Assembly: GCA_016342745.1 (NCBI GenBank)
Contig: JAEINT010000008.1
Coordinates: 62,001 to 126,000, forward strand
From: Labilibaculum sp.
GTDB lineage: Bacteria; Bacteroidota; Bacteroidia; Bacteroidales; Marinifilaceae
DNA length: 64,000 bases
Direction of reading: 5' to 3'
Under the pieces are notes generated by a model, which was not told the DNA's origin, searched no databases, and was given only the letters and a program-made list of their open reading frames with translations. The position numbers were made by a program, and so were the translations under genes. Shown in pieces: positions 51,609 to 59,939 of this stretch (its first letter is position 1; each line of letters begins with the position of its first letter).

Positions 51609-52694
51609 ATGAGTACCAAAAGATTTTCGAAAATTGTTGGGTCGGGTAGTTATATCCCAACTGTCCAAGTTAAAAATGAACACTTTTTGAATCATGATTT
51701 TTTCGAGCCTAATGGCAAAAAAATTGAAACTCCCAATGAGGAAATTATTGAGAAATTTAAGGATATAACTGGAATTACAGAAAGAAAATATGCCGCTACT
51801 GATCAGCAAAATTCTGATCTTGCATATCTAGCTGCAAAAGATGCATTAGAATCATCCAAAATTGATAAGGAAAGTTTAGATTATATCATCGTTGCTCATA
51901 ATTTTGGCGATGTTAAACCTGATTCTACTTTAACAAATCAATTGCCTTGTTTAGCCGCAAAAGTGAAGAATCTGCTTCAAATTGAAAACCCTAAAACCAT
52001 AGCATACGATGTTTTATTCGGATGTCCTGGTTGGGTACAATGCATGATTCAGGCAAATTATTACATTAAGTCGGGCGATGCTAAAAGAGTAATGGTTATT
52101 GGAGCAGAAACCTTATCTAGAGTTTGTGATCCACATGACAGAGATAGTATGATTTATTCTGATGGAGCAGGTGCAACGATATTAGAAGCATGTGAAGCAG
52201 AAGAAGAATCTGGAATATTGTCTCATGCCATGAGAACCGACACTAAAAACGAAGCATTCTTTTTACGTGCGGATGTTTCGGACAATATTGATTTTGAAGG
52301 AAACAGCAACAATCTATTCATTAAAATGTATGGTCGTAAAATTTACGAATATGCTATTTCTTATGTACCTGGTGTTGTAAAAGAAAGTATTGATAAAGCT
52401 GGATTAGATATTAAGGACATTAAGAAAATCCTTATTCATCAGGCCAACGAAAAAATGGATGAAGCCATTGCAAAAAGACTTTTCCGTTTGTATCAGGAAC
52501 GTAATATCCCAGAAAAAATCATGCCTATGATTATTAAAGAAATGGGAAATAATTCAGTAGCTACTGTACCTATTCTTTACGATAAAATCGTTAAAGATGA
52601 ACTTGAAGATCATAAATTAAATGAAGGTGACTACGTTGTGTTCGCATCAGTAGGTGCAGGAATGAACATTAATGCCTTTGTTTATAAGGTATAA
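51609..52694 (+). CDS. 3-oxoacyl-ACP synthase III (KAS III) family protein
   Basis: The start at ATG 51609 gives 361 residues beginning STKRFSKIVGSGSYIP; upstream in-frame codons look non-coding. The thiolase-fold catalytic triad is C139 (LFGCPGW), H277 (LIHQANEK) and N314 (GNNSVATVP). Family members condense acyl-CoA with malonyl-ACP to begin fatty acid synthesis, or make related products such as aryl polyenes or hydroxy-fatty acids. The chain is longer than classical FabH (about 320), with insertions near 150-170, and no fatty-acid genes are adjacent, so it may not be the primary initiation enzyme. A terminator lies 180 bases after the stop. Confidence 0.85.
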   Translation: MSTKRFSKIVGSGSYIPTVQVKNEHFLNHDFFEPNGKKIETPNEEIIEKFKDITGITERKYAATDQQNSDLAYLAAKDALESSKIDKESLDYIIVAHNFGDVKPDSTLTNQLPCLAAKVKNLLQIENPKTIAYDVLFGCPGWVQCMIQANYYIKSGDAKRVMVIGAETLSRVCDPHDRDSMIYSDGAGATILEACEAEEESGILSHAMRTDTKNEAFFLRADVSDNIDFEGNSNNLFIKMYGRKIYEYAISYVPGVVKESIDKAGLDIKDIKKILIHQANEKMDEAIAKRLFRLYQERNIPEKIMPMIIKEMGNNSVATVPILYDKIVKDELEDHKLNEGDYVVFASVGAGMNINAFVYKV

Positions 52695-52876
52695 GTTGGG
52701 ATTATACCCATAAATATTGAAGTATTAGTAAAAAGATTAAGGAAACGTTTGCATAGAAGAATTAATTTATGCAAATTAGCGGTGCTGAATCTGAAAAGCG
52801 TAGCAAACACAAGTGATGTAAGCAACTTTCAGTAATCAGAATAAAAAAGCATTCTAACCCTAATATTACTATAGAT

Positions 52877-52919
52877 AATTACCCGGATCAAATTCATTTG
52901 ATTCGGGTAATTCTTTTTT
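52877..52919 (+). terminator. Intrinsic terminator downstream of the KAS III gene
   Basis: A 16-bp near-perfect stem (52877-52892 with 52897-52912) and a 4-base loop are followed by T to 52919. It lies about 180 bases after the KAS III stop; the 320-base gap to the next gene holds nothing else recognised. Confidence 0.85.
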
Positions 52920-53016
52920 AAACCAAACTCAACCAAAGAAAGAGTCCAAATTAGAAGGAAACAAAAGCAAGCTGCGAAAATACTTTTATCTTTCAATCCT
53001 CTAAATTTTTACTCCT

Positions 53017-54390
53017 ATGGATTTGATATCTACTTTGGCATTATATTTTTGTTTGACTTGTGCTATTATATTCTTTATTGGGCTGTTATATAGTGCTATT
53101 ATATTCTGGTTCGAGAATGAGAAAAGAGCAAGTTTTAGAGCTCTCCTTATTGCAATAATTTTGCCAATTCCTTATTTTTTATCTTGGCACTATTCATGGG
53201 AAATTGTAGCAATCATACTATTAATTGATCTGATATTAACAGCAGTAGCATTTAGTATTCCACTACCTACTTCGAAAAATAGAACTGATCGCTTTCCTAA
53301 AACACAAATTGATGAGCGGGACATCATGTTCTCGAGAAATGAATTAAAACCAGGGAGTCAGAGGTACGAAGATTATTACTCAAAGAATCCAAATCGTAAG
53401 GCAACTGACAATGAATTTCGAAAAGAAGCAGGTCTTCTTTCTAATAAATCCATTTTTTATAATAGAATGGCCTATGCTGCATCTAATGCAAGTTTTTACA
53501 CTGTAGATCAATTTAAAGATGCCATTGATGGCCCTGTAAACCAAAAGAAAGAAGAGATATCTCCTGAAAGAATGTTAGAATTTTTAATTGGATGGAGCAA
53601 GAAGCTAGGAGCACTAAACATTGGCTTTACAAAGATTGAGAACTACCACTACTATTCTCATAAAGGACGAGGAGAACGTTATGGACAAGAAATAAAAGAG
53701 CATCATCAATATGCTATTGCCTTTACTGTTGAAATGACTCAAGAAATGGTAGCAGCAGCACCACAAGCTTCTATCGTTATGGAATCGGGACAGCAATACT
53801 TAGAAGCAGGCAGAATAGCAGTGCAAATTGGACAGTTCCTTAGAAGCTTAGGCTATTCGGCCAAAGCTCATATTGATGGAAATTACGAGGTTATTTGTCC
53901 TTTGGTTGCGAGAGATGCTGGCTTAGGTGAAATTGGCCGTATGGGTTTATTAATGACTCCCAAAGAAGGTCCGCGAGTTCGTTTGGGCGTTGTTACCACA
54001 AATTTTGAATTACCTGTTCACAAATATCAACAAAACCCCAGTATGTTAGATTTCTGCAACCGCTGTAAGAAATGTGCCGATGTTTGTCCAAGCAAAGCAA
54101 TATCTTTTGATACTCCAAAACAAGTAAATGGTATTAAACGCTGGCAAATTAATTCTGAGGCATGCTTTACCTACTGGGCTAAAGCAGGCACAGATTGTGG
54201 TCGTTGCATGGCTACTTGCCCATATTCGCACCCAGATAACCTTCTGCACAACTCTATTCGCTGGGGCATTAAACATTCACCTTTGTTTAGGCGAATTGCT
54301 GTTCCTTTAGATGATTTCTTTTACGGTAGAAAACCGAAATCAGCTGATATGCCAAGCTGGATTATAGGAAATAAAAAACGCAAGAATTAA
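53017..54390 (+). CDS. Membrane-anchored reductive-dehalogenase-like Fe-S protein
   Basis: This 457-residue protein has two or three N-terminal transmembrane helices (about 5-30, 42-62 and 66-85), then a cytosolic or periplasmic domain like RdhA/QueG. It has a corrinoid-type domain with VICPLVARDAGLGEIGRMGLL (about 290-310) and two 4Fe-4S clusters: C347, C350, C353 and C357 (CNRCKKCADVCPSKAI), and C383, C394, C397 and C401. The 11-residue spacing between the first and second cysteine of the last set is the RdhA pattern. No Tat signal is seen, so the N-terminal helices anchor it instead. It is not the tRNA enzyme QueG, which lacks membrane segments and is shorter. It probably needs cobalamin and electrons from quinol or ferredoxin; the substrate is unknown. 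Confidence 0.8.
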   Translation: MDLISTLALYFCLTCAIIFFIGLLYSAIIFWFENEKRASFRALLIAIILPIPYFLSWHYSWEIVAIILLIDLILTAVAFSIPLPTSKNRTDRFPKTQIDERDIMFSRNELKPGSQRYEDYYSKNPNRKATDNEFRKEAGLLSNKSIFYNRMAYAASNASFYTVDQFKDAIDGPVNQKKEEISPERMLEFLIGWSKKLGALNIGFTKIENYHYYSHKGRGERYGQEIKEHHQYAIAFTVEMTQEMVAAAPQASIVMESGQQYLEAGRIAVQIGQFLRSLGYSAKAHIDGNYEVICPLVARDAGLGEIGRMGLLMTPKEGPRVRLGVVTTNFELPVHKYQQNPSMLDFCNRCKKCADVCPSKAISFDTPKQVNGIKRWQINSEACFTYWAKAGTDCGRCMATCPYSHPDNLLHNSIRWGIKHSPLFRRIAVPLDDFFYGRKPKSADMPSWIIGNKKRKN

Positions 54391-54401
54391 ATTCTTGCGT
54401 T
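54371..54401 (-). terminator. Intrinsic terminator of rlmB, overlapping the convergent gene end
   Basis: An 11-bp stem (54377-54387 with 54391-54401) is followed on the minus strand by a T-rich run. The stop codon of the convergent Fe-S protein gene lies within the hairpin, so both genes use the same short space. Confidence 0.8.
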
Positions 54402-54424
54402 CGATATATCGTCTTGTTTACTAT

Positions 54425-55165
54425 TTATCCTCTTTGACGAACCGCTTCATACACCATTAGTGATGCAGCAACCGATACATTTAAAGATTCAATAGAACCT
54501 GTAATTGGAATTTTAACTTGCTCATCCGCTAAACGCAACAATGCATCTTCGATACCAGTATCCTCTGATCCCATAATAATTGCAGTAGCCAATGAAAAAT
54601 CTCCTTCTGTATATACTTTTTCTGCTTTCTCAGTTGCAGCTACAATACGAATTCCTTCTTTCTTTAAATTACGCGCTGTTGTTTTCAAATTTTGAACTCT
54701 ACAAACTGGAATGTTATACAAAGCTCCAGCTGATGTTTTAATTGAATCTGGTGTAATCTTAGCCGAGTTTTTGAATGGAATAATGATCGCCTGTACCCCA
54801 GCACATTCTGCTGAACGAGCGATAGCTCCAAAGTTTCTCACATCAGTAATCTGATCTAAAATCAAAATTAAAGGTGTTTTCCCTTCCGCTAAAATCTGTG
54901 GAATCACGTCCTCTATTTCCTGGTAAGGAATTGGCACAATTAAAGCAATAACACCCTGATTATTATGCTGATCTAAAGATTTTATCTTTTCAGAAGGCAC
55001 AAATTGATATTCTACACCTTTTTCGCGAATTAAATCGAATAATTCTTGAAATAAGTTACCGGATAAACCAGTTTGTAGTAATACTTTTTCTATTTCTTTT
55101 TCGCTTTTAATCGCTTCCATCGTTGCTCTAATCCCGAACAACATTTCCTGTCTTTGTTTAGCCAT
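54425..55165 (-). CDS. rlmB: 23S rRNA 2'-O-ribose methyltransferase RlmB (SpoU family)
   Basis: This 246-residue protein has a N-terminal substrate-binding domain (about 5-80: FGIRATMEAIKSEKEIEKV) and a C-terminal SPOUT domain with the three TrmH motifs: DQITDVRNFGAIARSAECAG (about 105-125), IIMGSEDTGI (about 192-201) and IPITGSIESLNVSVAASLMVYE (about 215-236), which form the trefoil knot and the SAM site. RlmB methylates G2251 of 23S rRNA. Length and motif wording fit RlmB better than TrmH. The DUF418 gene directly upstream is on the same strand, with 12 bases between. Confidence 0.9.
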   Translation of the reverse strand: MAKQRQEMLFGIRATMEAIKSEKEIEKVLLQTGLSGNLFQELFDLIREKGVEYQFVPSEKIKSLDQHNNQGVIALIVPIPYQEIEDVIPQILAEGKTPLILILDQITDVRNFGAIARSAECAGVQAIIIPFKNSAKITPDSIKTSAGALYNIPVCRVQNLKTTARNLKKEGIRIVAATEKAEKVYTEGDFSLATAIIMGSEDTGIEDALLRLADEQVKIPITGSIESLNVSVAASLMVYEAVRQRG

Positions 55166-55177
55166 TTATCAATTTGC

Positions 55178-56419
55178 TTATTGGTGTTTTACATTTAGTG
55201 ATAATTGTGGTTTTTCTTTATAAGTTAGGTAACGCCACAACCATTCAAATGGTCCCATTCTATAATATTTCAACCAGTAATAAGATGAAATCATTTGGAA
55301 TATCCAGATCAGTGCGACCAATGCAAGCAATTCAATTCTAGAAAAGCGTGCAAACATTCCAAAGCCATAACTATAAAAAATGATGGAACAAATTATGGAT
55401 TGGCAAAGGTAGTTCGTAAAAGCCATTCGACCAACTGCTTCGAGAGCTTTTGTCAAAAATTGTAAAATTTTCATTTGATAAATCAAGATGATCAAGCCAA
55501 TGTAGCCTAAAGAAGTGAATAAGCTGCCGAAATAATTAAATTGATAACCAAACTTAAAAAAATGGATTACCTCCCACTTTGCTTCAATCATCTGATGAAT
55601 TCCCTCATTACTGAAAAGAGTTCCAACAGTTAATCCAACAACAGCCAAAATCAAATAAAACAATTTTGATTTTTCAGCAGACAATATGCCTTTATTCAAT
55701 AGAACCATACCCAAAAGCATCATCCCAGTAGTTCTCCACATAGAGAGCATAAAAAATGATCCAACTTGATAATTCATATTCAATTTAGCACGTTTCACAA
55801 AAATATCGAACCACGAACCAACTTGGTACAAATCAATTTCTGCCTTTAATAGGTCTTGTGATGGACTAAAATCTTTCATTGCATCTGCTGCCATTTCTTT
55901 AGGCATACTTTCAAAAAGGCTACCAATCATATAGAAAAATCCCATTGGAATGAGGTACAAAATTACACACAATACAATCTTCCATTGATCCTTCATTTTT
56001 CGTAATAAAACTGCAATTAAACCAATTAAGGAATAGGCTACTAAAATATCTCCAAACCAGATAAAATAGGCATGTATCATACCAAATAAAAGAAGCCAAA
56101 GCATTCTTCTAATGTGAATTTTAGAACCATCAATTTCCTTATTCTCTAACCTTCTTATGAACAGAAGTATTCCTGCTCCAAAAAGGATCGAAAAAATTGT
56201 CATGAATTTAAGTTCTCCAAAAACATGAACCAAATAATACGAAAAGTGATCTGAAGAGGATAATTCCCCCATAACCGAAGGGTTTGAAAATGCGGCATTC
56301 GGCAATGCGAACAGAAGAATATTTATTAGTAAAATCCCTAAAAGGGCAAATCCGCGAAGGATATCGAGGGATTTAATGCGTTCGTTAAGATGGGTTGGGT
56401 GAGCAGATAGTTTGGGCAT
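55178..56419 (-). CDS. DUF418 (YeiB-like) multi-pass membrane protein
   Basis: This 413-residue protein has about ten transmembrane helices. The opening IKSLDILRGFALLGILLINI is the signature of the family, followed by AYFIWFGDILVAYSLIGLIA and, near the end, AVGRMAFTNYLCQSIICSIIF and LWRYLTYKEKPQL, both DUF418 hallmarks. The fold is related to membrane acyltransferases, but the function of the family is unknown. It sits between the ABC-F gene and rlmB on the same strand, 12 bases before rlmB, so it may be co-expressed with it. Confidence 0.85.
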   Translation of the reverse strand: MPKLSAHPTHLNERIKSLDILRGFALLGILLINILLFALPNAAFSNPSVMGELSSSDHFSYYLVHVFGELKFMTIFSILFGAGILLFIRRLENKEIDGSKIHIRRMLWLLLFGMIHAYFIWFGDILVAYSLIGLIAVLLRKMKDQWKIVLCVILYLIPMGFFYMIGSLFESMPKEMAADAMKDFSPSQDLLKAEIDLYQVGSWFDIFVKRAKLNMNYQVGSFFMLSMWRTTGMMLLGMVLLNKGILSAEKSKLFYLILAVVGLTVGTLFSNEGIHQMIEAKWEVIHFFKFGYQFNYFGSLFTSLGYIGLIILIYQMKILQFLTKALEAVGRMAFTNYLCQSIICSIIFYSYGFGMFARFSRIELLALVALIWIFQMISSYYWLKYYRMGPFEWLWRYLTYKEKPQLSLNVKHQ

Positions 56420-56499
56420 TTTTTCTTTTAAGATAAAAAAAATTCACGCAAAAATCACTAAGAATATTATTCACATTTTTTTTGAGTATAGCCCCACTC

Positions 56500-58440
56500 T
56501 TATTCTCCTTTTTCAGCAATTAAATTTTCAAGCTCTTCGTTGTAATTCTCCCACGCTGTCATTTCATTTTCAAGATCTTTCTTTGCTTGTTCATATTTTG
56601 AGAACAAACTTTGATCTTGCATTTTTTCTGGATTGGCTAGCATGTCTTCCATCTCGACAATTTGCTCTTCGAAACGCGCAATATTGTCTTCTGCCGTAGA
56701 GACCGCCCTTTCCATTTTGGAAATCTTTTTACTCATTTCTTTGCGCTCCAAATAATTCATTTTATTATCCGAAGGAGCTATTTCCACCTGCGTTTGTACG
56801 ATATTTTTCTTTACTTCCAGCTCCTTCAAAGAATCCATTTTCTTTGTTTGAAGAAAGTCGTAAATTCCGCCTAAGTGTTCCTTAATTTTCTTGTTTGTAA
56901 ACTCATAAACCTTAGAAGATAATCCATTTAAAAATTCACGATCATGAGAAACAACGATCACAGTACCATCGAATTGATTCAATGCCTCTTTTAAGACATC
57001 TTTCGATTTCATATCCAAATGATTCGTTGGTTCATCAAGCACCAATAAATTTACTGGCTCCAACAACAAACGAATCATAGCCAAACGCGAACGTTCACCA
57101 CCAGAAAGTACTTTTACTTTCTTATCTATATCTTCTCCTCGGAACATAAATGCACCAAGAATATTTCTAATCTTCGTACGAATTTCTCCTACAGCTACAT
57201 CATCAACTGTCTCAAAAACCGTTTTGTTTTCATCCAACATTTGAGCCTGATTTTGAGCAAAATAACCAATTTTTACATTGTGCCCAATCTTACAAGTTCC
57301 TGTATGTTCCAATTCTCCCATCAGAACTTTTACCAGAGTTGATTTTCCTTCACCATTCTTCCCAACAAAAGCGAGCTTCTCTCCTCTCTCAATAATAAAA
57401 TCTAATTCATTTAAAACCAAATGATCTCCATAAGCTTTGCTCAGGTTTTTCGCCTCACAAACCAAATCGCCTGAACGAGGCGCAGGAGGAAATCTCAAAC
57501 TCAATGCAGAAGTATCTTCCTCATCAATTTCTATACGTTCTAATTTATCCAATTGCTTAACTCGAGATTGAACTTGAACCGATTTGGTTGCTTTGTATCG
57601 AAAACGCTCTATAAAATCTTCAGTGTCTTTTATTTGCTTTTGCTGATTTATATATGCCTTCATTTGCTGCTCTCTGCGTTCAGCATGCAAAACAACATAT
57701 TGCGAATAGGGAACTTTATAATCGTATATTTTCCCAACTGATATCTCAACTGTCCTGTTGGTAATATTATCCAAAAATGCTCTATCGTGAGAAACCAAGA
57801 CAACTGCACCAGGATATGTTTTTAAAAAATCTTCTAACCATTGAATTGATTCAATATCCAAATGGTTGGTAGGCTCATCCAGAAGAAATACATTTGGTCG
57901 ACGCAAAAGAATTTTAGCCAATTCTACTCGCATTCGCCATCCTCCACTAAACTCATTTGTTTGGCGAATAAAATCACTACGCAAAAATCCCAAGCCCATT
58001 AAAGTACGTTCTGCTTCCGCTTCAACATTATCGCCACCTAACATATGATAGCGATCATTTTTCTCTGTTAAGCGTTCAATCAGCTTCATGTACCCTTCCG
58101 ACTCGTAATCAGTGCGCTCTGCAATTTCCGAATTAAATTTAGCAATCTCTTTCTCTAAGCCTCTCACTTCTTCAAAAGCAGTTAGGGCTTCTTCCATCAC
58201 AGTATTCCCATCAACATGGTTTACTTGCTGTGCTAAATATCCTATTTTAATCTCATTTGGAATGGAAACAGTACCTTTTGTAGGATCCTGCAAACCAGAA
58301 AATATTTTTAACAAAGTGGATTTTCCAGCACCATTTTTTCCAACCAAACCAATTCTATCGCGAGTATTCACAATAAAACTAACTTGCTTAAACAAAGTAA
58401 AGCCGCCAAATTCAACCGTAAGATTGTTTAATGAGATCAT
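56500..58440 (-). CDS. ABC-F family ribosome-associated ATPase
   Basis: This 646-residue protein has two ABC ATPase domains and no membrane domain. Walker A motifs are GKNGAGKSTLLKI (about 36) and GKNGEGKSTLVKV (about 358); signature motifs FSGGWRMRVELAK and LSGGERSRLAMIR; Walker B lines VFLLDEPTNHLD and LLVLDEPTNHLD. A charged linker, the P-site tRNA interaction motif region, joins them (about 240-320), and a C-terminal coiled coil (about 550-640) ends the chain. Such proteins bind the ribosomal E site to rescue or protect translation; the subgroup (EttA-, Uup- or YfmR-like) cannot be fixed here. The Uup-like C-terminal coiled coil favours the Uup/YfmR type. Confidence 0.92.
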   Translation of the reverse strand: MISLNNLTVEFGGFTLFKQVSFIVNTRDRIGLVGKNGAGKSTLLKIFSGLQDPTKGTVSIPNEIKIGYLAQQVNHVDGNTVMEEALTAFEEVRGLEKEIAKFNSEIAERTDYESEGYMKLIERLTEKNDRYHMLGGDNVEAEAERTLMGLGFLRSDFIRQTNEFSGGWRMRVELAKILLRRPNVFLLDEPTNHLDIESIQWLEDFLKTYPGAVVLVSHDRAFLDNITNRTVEISVGKIYDYKVPYSQYVVLHAERREQQMKAYINQQKQIKDTEDFIERFRYKATKSVQVQSRVKQLDKLERIEIDEEDTSALSLRFPPAPRSGDLVCEAKNLSKAYGDHLVLNELDFIIERGEKLAFVGKNGEGKSTLVKVLMGELEHTGTCKIGHNVKIGYFAQNQAQMLDENKTVFETVDDVAVGEIRTKIRNILGAFMFRGEDIDKKVKVLSGGERSRLAMIRLLLEPVNLLVLDEPTNHLDMKSKDVLKEALNQFDGTVIVVSHDREFLNGLSSKVYEFTNKKIKEHLGGIYDFLQTKKMDSLKELEVKKNIVQTQVEIAPSDNKMNYLERKEMSKKISKMERAVSTAEDNIARFEEQIVEMEDMLANPEKMQDQSLFSKYEQAKKDLENEMTAWENYNEELENLIAEKGE

Positions 58441-58525
58441 ACCAATTCAGATTTTTCTATTAAAGCGACAAAGATAACAACAGTTCGCAGTTATTCGTAA
58501 TCATTAATCAGTAAATACAAACATC

Positions 58526-59272
58526 CTAATTTTCACAAATAATATGAAATTGATCTTGCTGCATTTTTTTCTCTTTTTTTAGGAGCTCCGATTTTATAAT
58601 ATTTTCTTTTACTTCCTGCATTACAATTGTTTCTGCCTCGGCAAATGAAATATCATAAACTCGATTCACTTTCTGATATTCTTCTGGATATTTCAAAATC
58701 AACTTATCGTATAATTCATCAAGATATTTAACATCTGGATTGTGAAATTCGAGTTTCAATTCAAAACGTCGAATTAATGCCTCATCAATTAAAGCCAATT
58801 GATTGGTTGCAGCAATAATAATGGAGTTCTTGGGTAAGGAATCAATCAATTGAATCATACTATTCACAACCCTTTTCATTTCACTACTATCAGAATTATC
58901 GTAATCCCTTTCCTTACCTAGAGAATCGAATTCATCAAAAAACAATACGGCTTCTTGTGTTTCAACCATTTTAAAGGCTGCGGCAATATTCCTTGAAGTT
59001 TCGCCTAATTTAGAAGAAACAATATTTCCCAAATTAATGGTTTTCAACTTTTTTCCAAGATGATTTGCTAATGCCCTTGCAGTCATTGTTTTTCCACAAC
59101 CCGATTTTCCATGAAGCAATAGCTTGTTCATAACAGGTAAGCCATATTGACTCAAAATTTCAACATGTTCATATTCTCTTAAAAACTGATCTACTTTTAA
59201 TGACAATTTCTCATCAAAAACAATATCCTTTAAATTTACTCGCCCCGAATTGGGTACAAACAAATGATTCAT
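58526..59272 (-). CDS. Stand-alone AAA+ ATPase
   Basis: This 248-residue protein is essentially one AAA module. The Walker A is LLLHGKSGCGKTMTARAL (about 50-67), Walker B LFFDEFDSLGKERD (about 108-121), sensor 1 IIIAATNQLALID (about 148-160), and an arginine-finger region EALIRRFELKLEF (about 163-175). The order and the ALIRRF element are those of the FtsH/CDC48-related classic AAA clade, but without protease or N-domain. The last 60 residues form a charged helical lid. The substrate is unknown; such small AAA proteins often work as remodelling rings with a separate adaptor. It is divergent from a STAS-like gene, and the two promoters lie in the 170 bases between. Confidence 0.85.
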   Translation of the reverse strand: MNHLFVPNSGRVNLKDIVFDEKLSLKVDQFLREYEHVEILSQYGLPVMNKLLLHGKSGCGKTMTARALANHLGKKLKTINLGNIVSSKLGETSRNIAAAFKMVETQEAVLFFDEFDSLGKERDYDNSDSSEMKRVVNSMIQLIDSLPKNSIIIAATNQLALIDEALIRRFELKLEFHNPDVKYLDELYDKLILKYPEEYQKVNRVYDISFAEAETIVMQEVKENIIKSELLKKEKKMQQDQFHIICEN

Positions 59273-59347
59273 GCTTATACTTTTTGTTAGTTGTTGTGTT
59301 TAATTATTCTGCAAACCTAATATTTTATCCTCTAAGTAGTCATGTCA

Positions 59348-59378
59348 TTTGTTAGTTTTAGAAAAAGAATTACATTTG
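59348..59378 (+). promoter_or_regulatory. Promoter of the STAS-like gene
   Basis: TTTG at 59348-59351, a 19-base spacer and a perfect TACATTTG at 59371-59378 match the phylum consensus. A start about 7 bases downstream would give a leader of about 58 bases. Confidence 0.7.
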
Positions 59379-59442
59379 CAAACCCTTTTAAAAAACCCAC
59401 TATCCATGTATAAAACAATATATTAACAAACATTGTTAAGTA

Positions 59443-59886
59443 ATGAAATTTGTAAAATACTCATTTTGGGATGAACACAAGCTTTTAATAAAAGCATGTA
59501 GAGGGGAAGTTATACGACGAGAGTTGATTAATGAATTTCAGCAAGTTTTTGCCAATTTAAAATCAAACAAACCTGTAAATGTTTTAGTTGATGTAACTAA
59601 ATTAAAACTGAAAGCATCTGTTGCTGAAAGTGAACTTTACACTGCTTTTTTTCAAAAAGATAAAATCTACAATCTTGTAGATAAAATTGCTGTTGTAACC
59701 AACACACCAGATCAAGTTGTGCAAACAATTTTGTTTATGGAAGGAATTCAACATTTGGATACTGATATTAAAATATTCAGTTCCGTTGATTCTGCTGCAA
59801 TCTGGCTAAACACAAATGCTAGAACAAAAGATATCAAAGAAACGTTAATGAATTTAACTGAAATTGAATCACCAAAAAACACATAA
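59443..59886 (+). CDS. STAS/SpoIIAA-like protein of unknown role
   Basis: This 147-residue cytosolic protein resembles the SpoIIAA-like/STAS fold: a short beta strand (KFVKYSFWDEHKLLIKACRGEV), a helix (RRELINEFQQVFANLKSN), a strand with NVLVDVTKLKL, another helix, then IAVVTNTPDQVVQTILFMEG and IKIFSSVDSAAIWLNTNA, where STAS-like SpoIIAA members end. No phospho-acceptor Ser in the anti-sigma antagonist position is certain. It has its own promoter and a shared terminator. The function is unknown; anti-sigma or stress-signal interactions are possible. Confidence 0.6.
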   Translation: MKFVKYSFWDEHKLLIKACRGEVIRRELINEFQQVFANLKSNKPVNVLVDVTKLKLKASVAESELYTAFFQKDKIYNLVDKIAVVTNTPDQVVQTILFMEGIQHLDTDIKIFSSVDSAAIWLNTNARTKDIKETLMNLTEIESPKNT

Positions 59887-59887
59887 A

Positions 59888-59920
59888 ACAAAAGGGAATT
59901 CCAAATGGAATTCCCTTTCT
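59888..59920. terminator. Shared terminator of the STAS-like and GHL10-like genes
   Basis: A perfect 12-bp stem AAAGGGAATTCC with its complement (59891-59902, 59907-59918) around a 4-base loop. It lies between two convergent genes; the T-run is interrupted on both sides. Confidence 0.75.
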
Positions 59921-59939
59921 TGTCTTATATCTATTGATC

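Noticed and set aside
53017-54390. tRNA epoxyqueuosine reductase QueG
   Set aside because: The N-terminal membrane helices, the 457-residue length and the cysteine spacing fit an RdhA-like protein better.
58112-58477. 121-codon plus-strand frame in the ABC-F gene region
   Set aside because: It mirrors the first ATPase domain and extends only into the upstream gap; no start signal or recognisable protein.
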